DNA from: Actinomycetales bacterium
Lineage (GTDB): Bacteria; Actinomycetota; Actinomycetes; Actinomycetales; Actinomycetaceae
Length of the DNA stretch: 49,845 nucleotides
NCBI GenBank assembly: GCA_015655375.1
Contig: JAATFD010000006.1
Coordinates: forward strand, 1 to 49,845
Direction of reading: 5' to 3'
The notes beneath the pieces were generated by a model. That model searched no databases. It was not told the origin of the DNA and was given only the letters and a program-made list of their open reading frames with translations. Shown here piece after piece: positions 47,551 through 49,845 of this stretch. Position 1 is the first letter of the stretch. Each line of letters opens with the position of its first letter. The position numbers and the translations under genes were made by a program.

Positions 47551-48477
47551 TCACCGCTCGCGCGGGGGGACAGCGGTCACGTGGGCAAGGATCGCGGAGG
47601 CCACGGAGCCCGGGGTCTCCTCCGGCGCGAAGTGCCCGGACCCGCGGATGGCCGATCGGGAGAAGCCGCCGATCGTGTGCTCGCGATCGTGGGAAAAGTC
47701 GCGGGCTGATAGGGAGCCGTCCGCGTCGCAGGAAACCGACAGGACGGGAACGGCCACGGCCGCATCCAGTTTGCGGCGTGAGGCGAGGCCCAGATGACGG
47801 GTGGCCTCGAAGGAATCGATCGTTGCCGATGCTGCGAAAGGACGAGCCATGGCGGCCCGGTAGGGGCCCGCTTCGTGGAGGAGGCGTTCGCGGTTCGAGG
47901 GAGCGGCCCACTGGCGGATCAGCCCGTCAATGAGGCGACCGCGTTTCAGCAGGGCGACGCGGCGCAGCGGCAGATCGAGGCGCCACTCCAGGAGGCGTCC
48001 CTTCGACAGGGGCAGGATCTGGTGCATCAGAGCGCGTTCGAGCGGGTGGGGAGCGGAGATCGTGACGACGGAGCGCAAGGCCACCGGATTGCGAGCACCG
48101 AGCATCCAGGCGACCGCACCGCCCATCCCGGATCCGACGACCGTGAACTCGGAGATTCCCATCGAGGAGACGACGGCCGTCACGTCACGGGCCAACTGGA
48201 GGAGGTCCGGCTCGTCGCGCTGGAGGTCGCTGGTCCCGAAACCGCGCTGGTCGAGCGCGAGGACGCGATGACCGGCTTGGGCCAGTGTCGGAATCACGTG
48301 ACGCCAGGACCGCCAGAAGAACGGGAACTCATGAAGCAGGACGATCGCATGATCGGGATCCGGAGGGCCAGCGTCGACGACATGGAAGGATGCGCCGCCG
48401 GCGCTGACGTGGCGATGGGTCCACGGGCCCGGCTCTTCGAGCAGGGACCGGGGAACCTGTGATGTCCGTCGGACCAC
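47551..48477 (-). CDS. Alpha/beta hydrolase-fold protein with a missing nucleophile (EphE-like position)
   Basis: 308 residues with the fold of the epoxide hydrolase/haloalkane dehalogenase group. The HEFPFFWRSWRHVIP segment carries the oxyanion HxxP-type turn, and DQRGFGTSD follows. The nucleophile elbow reads VVGSGMGG (residues 113-120): where relatives have Asp or Ser after Gly-His, here residue 117 is Gly (codon GGG). The acid (SCDADGS) and His (GSGHFAPEE) are kept. It may be catalytically dead or use Ser116 in a shifted role. Its place near nth and crp is that of EphE (Rv3670). The start is GTG at 48477, 3 bp after the stop of the membrane protein gene, so the two are likely one transcript. 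Confidence 0.82.
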   Translation of the reverse strand: MVRRTSQVPRSLLEEPGPWTHRHVSAGGASFHVVDAGPPDPDHAIVLLHEFPFFWRSWRHVIPTLAQAGHRVLALDQRGFGTSDLQRDEPDLLQLARDVTAVVSSMGISEFTVVGSGMGGAVAWMLGARNPVALRSVVTISAPHPLERALMHQILPLSKGRLLEWRLDLPLRRVALLKRGRLIDGLIRQWAAPSNRERLLHEAGPYRAAMARPFAASATIDSFEATRHLGLASRRKLDAAVAVPVLSVSCDADGSLSARDFSHDREHTIGGFSRSAIRGSGHFAPEETPGSVASAILAHVTAVPPRER

Positions 48478-48480
48478 GGG

Positions 48481-49845
48481 TCAGTGACGCTCGGCGTTCT
48501 TCGCGGCCTTCGCCGCGCGACGGCGCTCGGAGCGACTGAGGAACGCCCCCTCGGGATTGACTCGCTCGACCTCAGCGCGCAGGACCTCCTCGGCGCGGCC
48601 CTTGCGGCGCACGACGTGGGAGAGGATCGCGGCGAGGAGCAGAACGAGCCCGAGGACCAGCAAGCGGGCGGAATACCCGGAGGCCTGCAGATGGTGGGAG
48701 ATGTTGGCGCCGAAGGAATTCCAGGAGTCGAGCCACTGCATGGCGGGCAGGACGGCGGCCGCGGTCCATCCCGGCGCGACGACCCACGGCACGCTGACGA
48801 CGAGGACGATCAACCCAGTAATGAAGGATCCCAGCGAGGATCGCTGTGCCAGCAGGGCGAGGAACACGATGAGGACCAGACCGCCCAGCAACTCGAGGAC
48901 GGCGGCGATATTGACGACTCCGGTGACCATCGGGGCATTCGTCGCCAGAGTCATGCGAGCACCAGCGTCGGCCAGGAGGTACCACGTCACGGGTGTGAGC
49001 AAGAGGGTGAGCACCAGACCCCAGGCGTGCGCGCTGGCGCGGGAGGGAACCTCGGGAACGACGGTGGCACCCTCGAAGATCACGTCGTCGAGCGTGGCGG
49101 GGGTCGAGGTGGCAAGGGCCTCCTCGGCGTCGCCGGAGCGGGGCTTCCATTGCGTCTCGCCGCTCTCTTCGGGAGAGGTCTCGGTCGGGGTGACCAGCGA
49201 TCTGCGGCGGATGCGCGTCTGATCGAGGTCGTCACGCGCCGAGGTCGCGGCTGCGCCGGCGGCAACCTGAGCCGCAGCAACCGCGGTCGCGGAAGAATCA
49301 GCGGCGACCGGTTCCGGTGCGACCGTGGTTGCGTTCAGGTCGACGTCTCCGTCCTGACGGGGATCGCGGCGGTGCTCGAGGACATCGCGGGGCGCTGGTG
49401 CTGGAAGGTCCTCGCGCTCGGGGACCTGGACGGAGGAAGGCGCGGCAGGTGGCTCCTCCAGGCCCGCCCCGGAGGTGGGGATCGAGGGGATGCGCGGGGC
49501 CGAGGACGTGACGGGCTCGATCTGCGAGGTTTCCATTGGGGAGTCGGATCTGGACCCGACGATGCCGGTCGTGGTCGGGTCGGTCTCCGAGAGGGACACC
49601 TCTTCGCCTGTGAGCACCTCGCCGCTGTCCGCCGAGGAAGTTGTCTCGGCGGCGGAGCGGGCCAGTGGCGCGGGTGGCAGATCCGGCGTCGTGGTCGGTT
49701 CTGCCGGGGTGAAGGAGCCTGCGCGGTCCAGGACGGCCGCCCACATGCCGGTGGCCGGCGCTTCCTCGCTCGGCGTCGTCGTGGCAGAAGCGGCTTCGTC
49801 GATCTCTCCGGCGGGGTCGGGGATCGGTTCCGGTTCGGGCTCCGT
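48481..49845 (-). CDS. Membrane protein with long disordered N-terminus (partial)
   Basis: 454 residues are encoded and the frame stays open to the right edge, so the true start lies outside the window. The first 290 or so residues are low-complexity, rich in Pro, Glu, Ala, Thr and Ser, and cytoplasmic or unstructured. Four hydrophobic helices follow (about 302-325, 340-364, 370-394 and 415-435), then a basic tail ending KAAKNAERH. I do not recognise a family with a known function. It is immediately upstream of the alpha/beta hydrolase gene. Confidence 0.7.
   Translation of the reverse strand, partial: TEPEPEPIPDPAGEIDEAASATTTPSEEAPATGMWAAVLDRAGSFTPAEPTTTPDLPPAPLARSAAETTSSADSGEVLTGEEVSLSETDPTTTGIVGSRSDSPMETSQIEPVTSSAPRIPSIPTSGAGLEEPPAAPSSVQVPEREDLPAPAPRDVLEHRRDPRQDGDVDLNATTVAPEPVAADSSATAVAAAQVAAGAAATSARDDLDQTRIRRRSLVTPTETSPEESGETQWKPRSGDAEEALATSTPATLDDVIFEGATVVPEVPSRASAHAWGLVLTLLLTPVTWYLLADAGARMTLATNAPMVTGVVNIAAVLELLGGLVLIVFLALLAQRSSLGSFITGLIVLVVSVPWVVAPGWTAAAVLPAMQWLDSWNSFGANISHHLQASGYSARLLVLGLVLLLAAILSHVVRRKGRAEEVLRAEVERVNPEGAFLSRSERRRAAKAAKNAERH

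Overview
The window is high-GC DNA from an actinobacterium. Two blocks of gene order known from Mycobacterium tuberculosis are both present. The first is the origin-proximal block crgA, DUF881, trpG, pknB, pknA, pbpA, rodA, pstP, fhaB, fhaA (compare Rv0011c to Rv0020c). The second is alpha/beta hydrolase, nth, crp, whiB, class A PBP, metallophosphoesterase (compare Rv3670 to Rv3683). A class E sortase beside DUF881, a fused ECF transporter and several likely leaderless genes fit Actinomycetales, perhaps Actinomycetaceae (Actinomyces/Schaalia); that rank is inference.

Layout. 0.2-12.8 kb: a cell-envelope and division region. crgA faces a rightward set (DUF881, sortase E, a 50-residue membrane protein, trpG/pabA). 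These converge on a tightly overlapping leftward operon, fhaA-fhaB-pstP-rodA-pbpA-pknA-pknB, which couples Ser/Thr phosphorylation to septal and elongation peptidoglycan synthesis. 13.2-15.2 kb: an orphan predicted type IV restriction-type nuclease, a stretch with no recognisable gene, and tRNA-Leu(CAG) with its own promoter and terminator. 15.3-21.9 kb: an ECF transporter pair (EcfT plus a membrane-ATPase-ATPase fusion), diverging from a MacB/LolCDE-like ABC exporter pair across an intergenic region rich in palindromes. 22.0-30.6 kb: patatin-like lipase, a decayed VbhA/Fic toxin-antitoxin locus, an S9 oligopeptidase, two neighbouring RNase H-fold genes, a glutathione peroxidase and a prolyl aminopeptidase.

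30.7-40.4 kb: a sugar-acid and glycoside utilisation region. An MFS transporter and a GH106-like glycosidase run left. An IclR regulator sits between them and a rightward four-gene operon: DapA-family aldolase, tartronate-semialdehyde reductase, glycerate kinase, galactarate/talarate dehydratase. Together the four would convert galactarate or talarate to pyruvate plus phosphoglycerate. By eye, 30.6 to 37.05 kb is clearly lower in GC than its surroundings (about 48-55% against 65-70% in sampled lines), which suggests acquisition by transfer.

40.4-49.8 kb: an mgtE remnant, tRNA-Pro(CGG), a metallophosphoesterase and class A PBP that overlap by 4 bp, then whiB, a small DUF4177 gene, crp, nth, an alpha/beta hydrolase that lacks its usual nucleophile, and a membrane protein cut by the right edge. 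A near-consensus Crp/GlxR operator lies just upstream of whiB.

Most of the window is conventional. I found no CRISPR array, no intact insertion sequence, no prophage and no clear new multi-gene system. The best leads are the RNase H pair with an unknown N-terminal domain, the decayed Fic locus, the hexarate operon that uses a DapA-type aldolase, the nucleophile-less hydrolase, and several unexplained inverted repeats.
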